From Macrocystis pyrifera (Eukaryota > Sar > Phaeophyceae > Laminariales > Laminariaceae), in assembly GCA_031763025.1 (NCBI GenBank), contig JASSKH010000031.1, positions 6,105,458 through 6,169,457 of the forward strand: DNA of 64,000 nucleotides, read 5' to 3'. Below the pieces are notes generated by a model, which was not told where the DNA came from, searched no databases, and saw only the letters and a list, made by a program, of their open reading frames with translations. Position numbers and translations under genes: made by a program. Position 1 is the first letter of the stretch. Every line of letters starts with the position of its first letter. This document shows positions 28,868 to 40,392 of the stretch, in pieces.

Positions 28868-30082
28868 CATCATCGAATGAGTGGGCGGGGTGGGGGTCCA
28901 TTGAATTTTTTTACTGAAAGACATCTGGTCCTCATCACGTGTCAAACGTAAGGTATCTCGTGACGAGCTCTCGTACATACTTCCTTCGCGAGGTTGGAGC
29001 TGCCTTCCCGTCCTAGTAACAATCAGCTTGAACTAAGCTCGAATATTTTTGCAGCAAGTAGTGCGACGGCACACAAAAACAACTACTAGACATATGTAGT
29101 CCACGTACCTATTTCCTGTAAATTTCAGTTGGTCGATTACAATCTTGGATTGGACAGTGCGCTTCACGCTGTCAGACAGCGAACGAGCAAATGGGACAAG
29201 GCGACAGTACGGTTAATAACACCTTATCTAAATTTCACGCGGCAGAATACGCAGTTCAAGGCCGATATACGAAATACAACATTGGCCGTTGCTTAATCAA
29301 CCCCAAACAATTTGCAGTGCAACACCAACAACTGTTTTCGGCCGTCGATGTCGCCGCTGACGTCGCCTCCACGATCACAGTGTTGCTGCTTCTGTGTTCT
29401 TCAAACATTCGTGTTCCTCGGAGACAAAATGTTTGCGTATCCGCCCCTCGCTTGGCTTCGATACTTAAATTGTGCGGTGGTGCGCTCCACATGACATAGC
29501 CCGTAGTACCCCGCAGGCTGACGCCTCTCCACCCCCGGCTATTATTAGGTGTAAATAATCGGTCCTTCTGTCCAACCTCGACCACCACGGGACGGGAGCT
29601 TTTAACCGTCTTTCGCTGCGTGGCTGCACAAGGTGGTGGATGTTGTAAGGCTTGCACTGATTGCCGTAGTGGTGGGTTAGTGTGTATACGTACCTGTACA
29701 CTCGTAGTTCAAAAGAACCAATAGGTCACAATTGGCTTGGGCGGCAGGACGATTCCCTCTAGGAGAATCTCACAAGGTCCTGCCCACAACGATTGGGTCG
29801 AAGGATGGGCAGGCACGGTGGACCGTGTGTTGAGATCGAGTAACGGGTGCCTTTCTGAATTCCCATCTTTCTGGAGGGGAAGATCACGTTTTTTGTTTGT
29901 GCCATGCTGTGGATCTAGTACTTCGGTGGCCTTCACCCTGTGGGCAGATCTCAGTAGAATGTAAACACGTTTTCGTTCAGCAGCTATATGCCCCGCTTGC
30001 AGGGGTTGAACATTGTCCGTGTTAAAGGCCGTACAGTTCTCGAGTTCTACGTTGCACCTTGACAAAGTGTCTTCTATTACTG
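28868..30082. other. Unassigned stretch
   Basis: Frames at 29191-29499 (plus) and 29256-29657 (minus) overlap with no recognisable domain. Confidence 0.35.
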
Positions 30083-30195
30083 TGGTTGAGTTGCATTTAC
30101 TCGAAGGACAGATATCAGGTGAGTGGCATTTACTCGGAGGATAGATCTCAGCTGAGTGGCATTTACTCGACTGACACATCTCAGCAGTAGACCAA
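30083..30195 (-). repeat. 36-bp tandem repeat, three units
   Basis: Units of GAGTGGCATTTACTCG plus GAGGATAGATCTCAGCT-like sequence with a 36-bp period. On the minus strand they encode 12-residue units of the SKCHSAEIYPPS type within an open frame of 29709-30239. Coding status unproven. Confidence 0.75.
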
Positions 30196-30961
30196 CGGGT
30201 TTCCGATAAGCATGCACGTCCTGGTTGCAGTGGTGACACATTGTCAATGTTAGAGGCCGCACAGCCCCTCGAGTGTCATTCAATACCTTGCGAAGGAGCC
30301 TCCAAAATCCACACATTTCCACACCCACCAGTGGTTGGGTGCATTTCCACCACCTCCCCCATCCCCTGACGTGTTGTTTACTCAAGCCCGGCATATTTGG
30401 AGTAGCAGGGAACACGAATTCAAGCACCCTAAACCCAAACAGCGAGATGCTCTGAGATGAGGTACAGCAAAACAAAGCGGTGAAGCGTCAGACTTGGCAA
30501 TGGCGACGGGCTTTCAGCCACATTGTGGTGCTCAACACACACGGTACCCCAGGCGGTTGAAGTTGGCTCCAACCGACCGACCGTATGTGTTCCATCTACC
30601 GATACCACAGTAGTGGTGGCCGTACGGAGTCAAACGTTCCCGTTCGTGCATGTGATGCACCGCAACAAACTTGAAACCTTGGGGCAGGATCGCGCCTGGG
30701 ACCGCTTTGCTTCTTGATGACACACGGGCATCGGTAAATAACCAGGCTGGGAATTGCCTTAGCACACGTCACCGACCATACTTATTCGTTGCCTATTCAA
30801 AGAGGGTTACAGTTAATGTACGAGTAGTTGCGTGCGGCAACTTGCGGACTTCTGTGCCTTCGTATCTGGCTGGCTCGTGTGCGACTCGAACTGTGTTTTC
30901 GTCACCCGGGGACTATGTTTGCGACTCCAAAGACGATGAGTGCGGTCTCACCAATCTACTA

Positions 30962-31066
30962 TCACGGGGGACCATAGTAAATAGGACCAAACATTGTAAT
31001 TAAAAATGGGCAAATATATAGGATTTTGTGTGTACCGTAGGTCTTATTAACTATGGTCCCCCGCAA
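30962..31066 (+). mobile_element. TA-MITE family 1, copy 9
   Basis: A 105-bp forward copy with TCACGGGGG and CCCCCGCAA ends, each one change from consensus. TA flanks both sides (30960-30961 and 31067-31068). Confidence 0.83.
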
Positions 31067-32700
31067 TAGAAAGTGTGCGGACGCGTGCAACGGTAGAGGT
31101 AGCGTTTTTTAGGTTAACTATTTCTCACAGCCGGGGCTCTTCGACTGAGAGACTGCCCGATATCGCTGGAAGATCCAGCGAGTTTCTATTCTTTTTCAAC
31201 GAATCTCTGTAACATGGGATTGTTTGACACCTGGTTAAAAAAAAACGGTTTTGCTCGAGATCAGGGGTTTATAGAGCTCCTCAAGCCAGGAGCTTCAGAA
31301 AATACAAGGTGCACATCTATCGTCTATAGTATAGCGTGCCACCTGCGCAACGGTTTAAATACAATCGTGCTGCGCACGTGTCACACACCCCTTCCCGTTG
31401 CCCGCCGGACACATCCCTTCTCTACGTCAGCAGCCTAAGATAGGCTGCTTGGTGTGAACGATGCCGAAATTGCACTTGTTTGTTAGCCCACAACCATGTT
31501 TCGCTCGTACACCCCCTTGTTTCAAGATTGCGGTCATCCCGGTCCGCGCACGGTTTGCAAACCAAACTACTACATGCCCATACGAGGTTTACAAAACAAT
31601 CTGCCTTCGTTTGCTCGAAGGCTTTGAAGCAGCCGCTACATAGAAACGCCTCCATATATGTTGAAAACAGTGTTTTTTGTTTTTTGCCATCAAGAACACC
31701 TTCAAAATATTGCGTACAAGTAGAGATTCTTGGGTGCGGTTCTCACTTTCGAACCTGTTTGCGGTATTCACGCGAGGTCCGCATTTACGTTTGCCCTAGC
31801 GCTCATCCCCGCATTGTTTCCCCCTTTGATGTGCCAGAACGGGGTTAAATAGTAAATTCTTCAAGGCCAGTTACCTTGCTTACTTTATGGAGTTACCCTG
31901 ATCTATCACGCGCACCCCATTTGAGAGGCGTGACATCACTTCTTCCGGCAATCCTAACCTGGCACACGTTCTGATATCGGCTACGCATGAACTTTATCAC
32001 ACGACTCAATGTGGCGCCTTTGGCTGCTGCTGTCGCGTTGTGGCTCTTCTAGCTATAAATAGAACGATCTTAAATTGCTATTGCCCTCCATGAAATGCAT
32101 TCGAGCGCTGTTATTAGTTTGCTTGTCAGTTTTGTGAAGTCGGAGTTGGAGTTGGTGAGAGTGCCGAGAGCGACCAGCCGGCACCGGCACAGACGGCACT
32201 CCAGCAGGTGAGGTTTGGCTCGGACTGAAACGTCTGCATTTTATCCTTGGGAAACCAAGAAACAAAGGCTCGCGCGCCTCATTATTATATCCGAGCGGGT
32301 ACTGCATTACAGTATATAGTAGTATGCCAGTACAGCAGTACGATAATACGGCGGGAGTAGGACGCCCCATCCCCCAACAGCCACTAGAAGGTTGTGGCTT
32401 GCCTGGTCCATACGTCGGTAGTGTTTAAGGGAAACTACGTCTGCCGATATCTGTATAGCGCAGAATGTCTCCCCTCGCCTTTAAGAAGAGCCCACAGCTC
32501 ACGGCTCCGGCTTCGAGCGATGGAAACCGGAAGCCTACCCTTCCCTACGTACGGAAAGACGCACTCTGTTTAGGAAGCATGCTATCGTAACGTCATGTAG
32601 AGTCCAGGTGGTGGAGGGTCAGTAGGTACAGCTTGCAAGATTTGAAACTTATATATTTTCTGAAATCGGGGAGACGACACATAGGACGTCACAAAAGTGA
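31067..32700. other. Unassigned stretch
   Basis: No frame longer than about 120 codons and no recognisable domain. Nothing else was identified. Confidence 0.4.
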
Positions 32701-32868
32701 TCGCCAGACGAATCGACCGAGTATGTCTGTACAACACAGAGAAGCGCAAAGTACAAGCGAATTATAATGTCCCCAACAGGCAGTTAAAAAGTAGTCGACA
32801 GCCGAAGGAATAGACAGAAGATGTGTGCACCACACAGAGGAGCGCAAAATGAAAGCGAATTAAACTTT
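32701..32868. repeat. ~100-bp duplication, two diverged units
   Basis: TGTCTGTACAACACAGAGAA and TGTGTGCACCACACAGAGGA, each followed by GCGCAAA and AAGCGAATTA, lie 100 bp apart (32722 and 32822). Confidence 0.7.
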
Positions 32869-33375
32869 TTCGTGATGTTGGTATCAATAGTAGTGATGCA
32901 CCAGACTCTTTCACAGCCTACTATTACTATTAATAGAAGAGTGGGAATGACGAACGTGACAGATCTACGGCGGCACAGGGTTCTGCAGCGGGGTTTCTAA
33001 GCATTGTTTGCGCTTGTACGGACGACTGTTACAAAGTAATCGACCCAACTCGTGGTCGTACTGGGCGGGGATATGGGATCTTCGACGCGGCTCTTTTTCA
33101 GTTTGTAACCGCGTGAAAGAAGCACAATCAATTGCACGGATACATGCGACCGCGTACGTAGATGTTCGTCCTTGCTGGTTCAGCACAATACAGAAGAATC
33201 TGTATGCCCCCAGCATGATTCATCGCAGATATGACTACAGTATCACTGAGGTCGCTTCTGGGCATTTTTGTTTCATATTGTGGCACATCCTGGCCCACCA
33301 AAAGCGCACAGCACACAGCACAGCTCTCCTGCTGCATGCAGCCACACAGCTCTGCACCAACAACGCATTTTTCCT

Positions 33376-33480
33376 AATACGGGAGACCATAGTAAACAGG
33401 ACCAATTACTGGTACTAAAATAGGGAAAAGTATAGGTTTTTGGGTGTACCCGTTGTCCTATTTACTATGGTCCCCCGTAA
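33376..33480 (+). mobile_element. TA-MITE family 1, copy 10
   Basis: A forward copy: left end ATACGGGAGACCATAG (three changes), right end GGTCCCCCGTAA, with TA on the left. Inner arms AAACAGGACC and GTCCTATTTACTATGG. Confidence 0.78.
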
Positions 33481-33590
33481 ATAGTGAGCGAGCGTAGCGG
33501 GTGGTTACACCGCCATACAGTCCGAACCTCCAACGTAAGTTCAACCCGCTTCGCGGCACAGTATGAACTCGCAGCCATCACCCTGCAACA

Positions 33591-34235
33591 TCAACCAGCT
33601 ATGTCGGCGGCGCTGAGGGCCATCCAGCACTCGTGACTCAACCGACAGCCTCTCGTAGGTACTGGAAGTATATGACCACGATATTTCCCCGACTTCTTGT
33701 CGAGCACACGCAGCACATCAAACACCACAATGCACAGCACAACCCGGCGCATAGACCACAATTCCAACGCCCCACCCAACTCAAGGCTAACTAGCGGATA
33801 GTAAGCGTTCACACGATGGCGACCAGCCTGGTGAACTCTGCTGTCCCAGAGACCTGACACGCTCGTCGAGTGACTGCTCTCTTGTTCAGCCTGTGCGGCC
33901 TCACAACTGTTTTCAACGCCGCCGGCATTGCTGCTGTTGTTGCAAGGTGATAGCTGCGAGTTCATACGATACAACGAGGAAGCGGGTTGTACTGGGTTGA
34001 TTCGGGGATTTGGATTGTATGGCGGTGCTATATGTGCGCCCCTGCTGCAGAGGCTGCTCCTGCTGCATATGCTGCTGCAGCTGCGGGCTGTGCTCGTATG
34101 GTTGGGCCCTCGGTTCAACAGCATTATCCTTGATATCGGGCATGCTCTACTCGTGTCCTCGTATGGTTGAGCCCCTCCGGTGGTGTAGGTAGAGTATGGG
34201 CATGGTATGGTGCGTGGTACGGTACGGTGTGGCAT
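33591..34235 (-). CDS. Hypothetical ORF, 214 codons
   Basis: The longest minus-strand frame in this part, mixed in composition with CSSICSRSSLCSRG and a C-terminal VVLCIVVFDVLRVLDKK segment. I recognise no domain. A second minus frame overlaps it with a Gln-rich stretch (QLQQHMQQEQPLQQG), driven by CTG-rich DNA near 34040-34085. It is probably non-coding; listed only because of its length. Confidence 0.15.
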   Translation of the reverse strand: MPHRTVPRTIPCPYSTYTTGGAQPYEDTSRACPISRIMLLNRGPNHTSTARSCSSICSRSSLCSRGAHIAPPYNPNPRINPVQPASSLYRMNSQLSPCNNSSNAGGVENSCEAAQAEQESSHSTSVSGLWDSRVHQAGRHRVNAYYPLVSLELGGALELWSMRRVVLCIVVFDVLRVLDKKSGKYRGHILPVPTRGCRLSHECWMALSAADIAG

Positions 34236-34430
34236 GGTGTGTGGTGTGGCACGGTATGTGATATCATATGTTGGTATGGTATGAGGGTACGGTTTGTTGG
34301 TGGATACACTACATGGAAAAATCGCGGTATGTGATATGGCATGTTTGTGATATGGTATGATCTCACGGTGTGGTGGATGTATAATAAGCTAAATATTGCC
34401 TAATGGTATGGTATGTTTCAGTATTTGACG
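34190..34430. repeat. GGTATGGT-type low-complexity region
   Basis: Irregular repetition of GGTATGGTGTG, GGTACGGTACGG and GTGATATGGTATG words over about 240 bp. Confidence 0.75.
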
Positions 34431-35253
34431 TCCGTAAGAGTCGAATACGTTGTGCGAATATCAACGATCTTACATATCGATCACTGGAACGTGTTCGAAA
34501 ATACAAGACATGCAGACAGACGGACACACAGACAGACACATTTGCAATTACCGAAACAGAGACTCCGCTTTACAAACTGAGAACTATTAGTAGATGCGGC
34601 TGTTTCGTGATGCCACTTCATGTAGAGGGCGTACTTGGTATGTACGTCGTCTATCTTGTAGTAGATAAATTTCGCGACTTGTGTCGTTCGAGAGGAACCG
34701 GTAGACCGGGACTGAAGGCGATACTTTCCTTGAGGAGCTGATTTCATTTCCTATACAGTCAACTGGCGGAAAATTCAGAAATACATCATTGTAGAGCAGG
34801 GCACGGGTTGCGCTGCTATTCCCTAGGTGTTACCATATAATAAACGTTGGACGGAGGTATGGAAATTCTCTTGCGACGTAGATACTTGCTACGTAGAATA
34901 TCACTTGTTTGAAGATGCTGTTATCGCCGCTATTTCGAAGCAAAAAACAAAACGTAATATCACAGTCGCATCGCGCAGATTGCGATGACCTCGACGTGTC
35001 GCGAACACACCCATGACAAATAAAACGCCACACAGTAAAGCCAAGATGACAAAAGGCATACAAGTAGACTGCTCGCCGATGATCGTTACGTACATGCACC
35101 CCGTAAACAACACTCTGTCGACCAAACAGATAACATAAATGTAGCTGCGCAGAGCTCGAAGGGCTGGACGCGCCTGCAACATTTCTGCCAAATGCGTTCT
35201 AGCAAAAAGAGGAAAAGAAGAAGACAGGCAGTCCTAATAGTCGAGAGGCAATA
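34431..35253. other. Unassigned stretch
   Basis: Short frames only (34403-34741 plus, 34901-35191 minus, hydrophobic in part). No recognisable product. Confidence 0.35.
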
Positions 35254-35572
35254 TCACACAAAAAAATAAAACGTTTCAACACACATGTAAAGAACACGAC
35301 AGACGCTCAAGGCGGCGGTACGTCGGACTCGAGTCGACAGGGCCACTTCGTAGTGAGCAGGACTTTGGTAAGGCGAAGGCATGATTGGTCCTTGTCTAAG
35401 TGCCTTGATTATCTCCAAGTGTTCTTGGCTTGCGAGCTCATGGAAGCTAGTACAAGGGTATGCTGTCGTTTGTGACTGGGGAACAGGCAATGTCTTAGAC
35501 TTCCGAAGGTAGGCATACATATGCTGGCAACCATGATACCACTCATCGTAGAAATCATCGCAAGACGTGGTA

Positions 35573-35584
35573 CCCCCCCCCCCC
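35573..35584. repeat. 12-base C homopolymer (G on the coding strand)
   Basis: Sits in the USP-like exon directly after LKYDCIL. The frame as read stops at 35555. A different frame stays open to 35254 (CDDFYDEWYHGCQHM onward) and would follow if the run differed by one base. This marks either a slippage mutation or a miscounted run. Confidence 0.85.
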
Positions 35585-36250
35585 GAGTATACAATCGTAC
35601 TTCAACTGCCGCCCTCTTGAAGGCAACTGGGTCACGAAATGGTTCGGAACGGAATACATGACAGCTACGGGGCAGTACTCAACGCCTATCATCAAAATGG
35701 GTGACGGTGGCGGCGGCTCTCCGGCGTCCTCGTAGATGTCTACACATGCAGACTCGAAGAAAACGCGATCTGGGGCGTTGTCCGCACTCAAAAGAAGAAT
35801 CAACCATAAGGATGTGCTGACGTGCCGGGTGCAGCTCTCGTCGCAGAGGGGGGGCGGAGAAGGTCCAGGAAATGAGAAGTCGGAGGCGGCTCCGGTCAGG
35901 AACAAGGCATTGACTGCATCCTGGAGTAACTGGGGTGGTCCGTGCGAAATCAAGACTGATGCGGGATCTCGACATCGTGTACATTGGGATGCGTTTAACT
36001 CGATATGGCCATGGTCCTCGATATGGCAATCGGTAGTGTAGTGCCAGTTGAAGCCGAGAGCCGTCCGAGTGTACATGATACGAGCATGCCGTTCCACGAG
36101 GTCACCTGGCAATTCGCTGTTGGGGTGGAGTTGATCATCAGGTCGAAGGCTGATCGCTTCGTATATGGAGCCCGGCGTTCCCATTACGGATCCTAGGTCC
36201 GGTAGGCCGCTACTACCAAGGATCTTGTCACGTGCTTGAGCCAAAGAGTC

Positions 36251-36425
36251 CTGTATTCCGCAAAAGAATGTGACGCATACCGCACGAAATGATACAATAA
36301 AAGCTTTAGAAGACACATGGAAGCACAACGTAGAAGAATATATATATGGGTACTTGCGGGCGTCGGTAAGTATTGGGGGGTATTAGTACGACGAGATGTG
36401 GATAACAAAACAAGCACGAACTTAC
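36251..36425 (-). other. Intron between helicase and USP exons
   Basis: The minus-strand donor CTTG|GTAAGTTC (GT at 36425-36424) and acceptor GGAATACAG|GACTCT (AG at 36252-36251) are both canonical. Both exon frames are in phase 0, so removing the 175 bp joins ...QRTLL to DSLAQARDK without a shift. Read through, the first frame meets a stop at 36306. Confidence 0.75.
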
Positions 36426-37355
36426 CAAGAGGGTGCGTTGGAGAGGCTTGCCGTTGAACATGCAGGCACGCACAGCCGCAAGAGTGGAGAAGAAGATGAC
36501 TCCAGCTGGTGCTGCCTTGGTTGGGTTGGGGAGAGGGTGTTCTTCCCAAGCAGCTATAGCGGAGGCGATGGCGGCGTTGAAGAAGCAATTGTTGTTCTCA
36601 TTGGCCGGCAGAAAAGGTAAAGGGCGGATGGAGCCGGTGTCTGTTTGTCCGTCGTTGGTGTGGGATGTATAACTAGCCGGAGGACTTATTGTGACCGGTC
36701 GGAATGTAGAGGGATCATCCAGCAACAAGTCTAGTGTAGCCTCGTCGAGGCGTTCGAGGTAGTTGATCATAGCCGCTACGTCGTCGTCCTGTGGATTGGT
36801 CAGATCGTCGAGAGTAACCGGCGACAGCAAGAACAGCTTGCTGGCATCGGTCGCTCGGGACAGAGCGACGTAGACAGCCGCGCTGTCCATATAGCCGTCT
36901 ACTGGCTTACGAATGTCGAGCACAAGTTTAGGGATGGTTTCGCCTTGCGCTCGATAGACTGAGGAAAGAATGCCAAGAGACAGAGGCACCTGCATTCTGG
37001 TGATGGTGAATTTCCGCCTGCCTTTACCAACGATGGAAAACTTCCTGTTAACCGGACTGCAGCCGATGACACCTCGAGGGAGCCCGTCCAGCTTCAGCCC
37101 AGCTTTGTCGGCGGCGTCGATGTAGATGAGCACTCGCGTAGGTGGATATGCGGTAGTTCGACGACATGATATCCGGTGACCTTAATACGATGGTATGGTT
37201 ATCGCGGGTCGAACTCGATGTTCACGACTACCGCGTCGGCGTTGTTCGTCACGCCGAGAAAGACTTATTGGGGCTGTTTGCTGAGTACGACAGGGGTACC
37301 AATCGCCAGGCACGAGATCTGCGCTAAATTACTCGTCTTGGAGTCGTCTACTTAA

Positions 37356-38296
37356 CGAACGCCGTCGCGCAAGCCACATGGCCATTGGTCTTGGGGATCA
37401 TTTTTTATGAGCGATGGAGGACGAAACTCTCTTCCTTCTTGCCGCACATTGTCGGATATCGTCGTCTCGACACTTTAGACAGCACTGCACGTATAAAACT
37501 TACACACATACTGTAATACAGGTACTTGTGCACGTAAAACATTCGGAGAGTTCACGATGTTTACGGGTTACTCGTATGAACATGTACGATGCGAAAAAGC
37601 ACGGAGAGAGAAAAGTTCCCTGTGTCCTCTCATGTAATAATGTTTTGCCTGATTGGAACACGTTCCACCGCGGTCAAAAATAAAAAAAACGAACAGCAGA
37701 GCTTCCCCCTTAGCCTTCTACGCCGCCCGCCCGTCTCGCGACCACCTCACCGCCGATTCGGTCCGGATAAAGTTTTCCTCCCTCTCTGCCACAGTGAGCC
37801 CCGTCGTCCGCCTCGCGTGAAGCCCGGTGCTCACCGTGGCCCTTCTTCGCCACTTCGGCAAAGTTGGTGCTCAAACTGCATTGAAGGCTCTTTGAATTTT
37901 AGTTTGGTCGAAAGAATAAGCACCGCTTGAATATTATTTCGTATATCAAAACGACCCTTGTACTCGTATATGGTGCAAGCGGAGCCTCACAAGGAGGCCA
38001 GACAGAACCCATTCGTGCTTCCTACGTGTCTCGAGGCACACGCGACGCCTAGTCATGCAAACGGCGACCGCGCTCCTTGCAACACCCCCTCTACCTGCTA
38101 GCACCCGCTGACACCCGCTGCGGCGCCAGGCTCGCCCGCGGTACCGTGTTTTGAGTACACGCACGCGCACGAAACGAAATATAATGTAAAGCAAAGCTTG
38201 ACTCGTACGGTACCTGGTATGAACACGAGTACAAGATGGCGCTTCTATCATCGAACGCGGTTTTGTTCGCAAATATAAGCTGTACCGGGACATTGC
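37356..38296. other. Unassigned stretch
   Basis: Frames at 37414-37930 (plus) and 37946-38365 (minus) show no recognisable domain. Confidence 0.35.
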
Positions 38297-38588
38297 TTTT
38301 TTGCCAGAAAACGGTATAACTTGACAGAAAACGTCATATAACTTTATTTGGTGTGCCCTGATCACCTCGTTTTACTTTTTCGTCCCGTAAACTGGCAAAA
38401 TTAGATGGTGTACCGTTTTTTGGCGTTTCCGCAAGTGAGACGGAAGTACATGGATTTTTTGCATAAAACGGTATACCTTGACAGAAAATGTCATCTAACT
38501 TGGGTTTGGTGTACCCTGATTGCCTGGTTTGAGTTTTTGTACTGTAAACTGGCAAAAAATTGCTGGTGTACCGTTTCTTGTAGGACAT
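38297..38588. repeat. ~155-bp tandem duplication
   Basis: Two diverged units starting TTTTTTGCCAGAAAACGGTA (38297) and TTTTTTGCATAAAACGGTAT (38446). Both continue with CTTGACAGAAAA, TTTGGTGT, CCCTGAT, GTAAACTGGCAAAA and TGGTGTACCGTTT. Confidence 0.85.
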
Positions 38589-38957
38589 GAAATTAATTTA
38601 GCTTTTAGATAACCCTAGGTACACCTAGGGAATATAGATAGAACCTATGCATTTACATGCGTTTGCTTGCCATGGTAAGTTCAACGGTGAAAGAGAACAC
38701 GCATGTGTTTGCGAGGACATTCCACTGAGAAAGCTACGCATGTAATGTGGCAATGGCGTCGCTGTAGTATTTCCAAATGAGCCATTAGGTTTTCCGATGC
38801 GGCTTCCATGGAGGGGGGTTGTTACGAAACAGGTACCAGCGTACCTGTTGTGCTCGTCAATGCTCACTAGAGACTGCAGCACAACTAAGCACGTATCATA
38901 CCACAGCAGCCGTGTCTGTAGCAACAGTATAAATGTTGTTTTGTCGTTCTGTCATGT

Positions 38958-39437
38958 ATTAGGTATGGCGGTTGGCGTGTGTACCAGCTCGTAGCTGGTG
39001 CGCCTAGACTCGATTGCCGATGGCCGGTCAATACACAGTCAAAATGCTCGAGGCAAACGTATAGCCACTGTTAGGTGACTTGTACGAGAAGCTTCAATAG
39101 AAGAGAAGAAGAATATGGTGTGGTGACCCCAAGCCACAGTGTTGATTCATTTGCTCAGCTGGAAGCTGATGATGGTGAGCAAAAGTAGAGTAGACAAGTG
39201 GGCGTGCAAACCCTCCTGTTTGTTGTTCCAATCTTGATGATCTTTAACAGATACATATACCTCCTACGACGACGTTCGTCAGGTGATGACACACTCGTAC
39301 CCGATCACGGCCTATGACAACGTTCGTCAGGTAATGACACACCCAAAATCGACCTTTTATGGATTCCTTATACCGTCTAGCAGATTATGCCGTGTTATCC
39401 AGTGACGACAAAATGATAGGTACTGCCAAGTAACATC
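38958..39437 (+). mobile_element. Dispersed element R, copy 1 (middle deleted)
   Basis: The left module (ATTAGGTATGGCGGTTGGCG to ACGACGTTCGTCAGGTGATG) matches 44079-44406. The right module (ACACACTCGTACCCGATCAC to TAACATCTCCAATA) matches 51996-52160. The ~570-bp middle module seen in both other copies is missing, and the join lies in a CAGRTGA word present at both module borders. Family unknown; it could be LTR-like or a non-autonomous DNA element. Confidence 0.75.
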
Positions 39438-40392
39438 TCCAATACGGCTTCTCGTTACAATAACTCGTTTCATGCTGGTAGTTCCAGGCAAACAAAACAA
39501 AAAGTACGACCTCATATCGAGGTAATGCTACTTCTGCGCTACATGCCATACTTCAAAAAATGCACGCAAAAAGGCCATAATTGTTGCGGTGAAAGTAATC
39601 AACTTAAACTACTGAGAGCTAACTCACTCTGCTATAATATTCGGGGGGTTACACACAACAAGCAGATGTAAAATATCCAGCTCTGCTACTTTTCTGCAGA
39701 GGTTATGTAAGATTAGCTACCAGTCCAAGAATCATCAAACCGTGAACTACATTCCAGTCGGTTAAACGACAAAAGAATACTAAATGTTTGTAGTAGTCTC
39801 CAACAGTGAATTTGTTCATCATTCCGTAACAAGAATAGGAGTGAACAAACTATTAACGTTCCTGCCGCCCACAAAACAAACAAAGGATCGTGTTTTTGAT
39901 ACTGCCAGCTTAACGCTGTAACAAAACATACTGTTATCAGAGAGACATCCCCTCGTGTGTGCGAATCTCCTGTTTGGACTCATCTAGGTGGAAAGTTCTC
40001 CTGCTATACATGCTGAAGTTCTGGAGATGACGCACTCTCTTCAACTACACATTCGAACATAATGATTCGACTTGGTTACAATGCACCCTTGCTTGGTACT
40101 GTCTGCGATTTATCTTTTTAATCTTCCACAACACCGGTCATTGTACTGCACTGTAGGGAAGATGGACGGGATACGCTACCAATGAGTGCAAAAGATCCAG
40201 TGATCAGTTCGTTGACCCAAGGAAATGAAATTCTTATCCGCCCCGTACAAATTGAACATGCGACAACCTACAGCTTCGGTAAGGGAGACAATACAGTTCA
40301 CACTTTCAGTGGCTTGACCTTGTTGGTGTAGACGTCGGTGGTCGTCCGATGCGCTTGGTCCGTCATTCTTTGCTTAGGACTTGAGGCTCAAC
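39438..40392. other. Unassigned AT-rich stretch
   Basis: No frame of 60 codons or more on either strand and no recognised element. Among the emptiest parts of the window. Confidence 0.5.

Larger units (their letters stand above)
35254..37355 (-). pseudogene. Pif1-like helicase fused to a USP-like protease (decayed)
   Basis: The helicase part has QISCLAIGTPVVLSKQ and LGVTNNADAVVVNIEF (37200-37340, with two in-frame stops), then a frame change near 37140. The open frame that follows (from 37133) has GLKLDGLPRGVIGCSPVN, SVYRAQGETIPKL (motif V) and YVALSRATDASKLFLL (motif VI). After an acidic linker comes ENNNCFFNAAIASAI, the Cys-box layout of ubiquitin-specific proteases. The 3' exon holds C-H/C-x2-C residues (DCHIED, CTRCRD) and a His-box-like PNHFVTQL with LKYDC. 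Walker A and B are absent, so the helicase is truncated at its N-terminus. In-frame stops, the frame change and a 12-base C/G run argue for a dead copy. Helitron-type transposons carry Pif1 helicases and some carry proteases, which is my leading idea for its origin. Confidence 0.75.
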
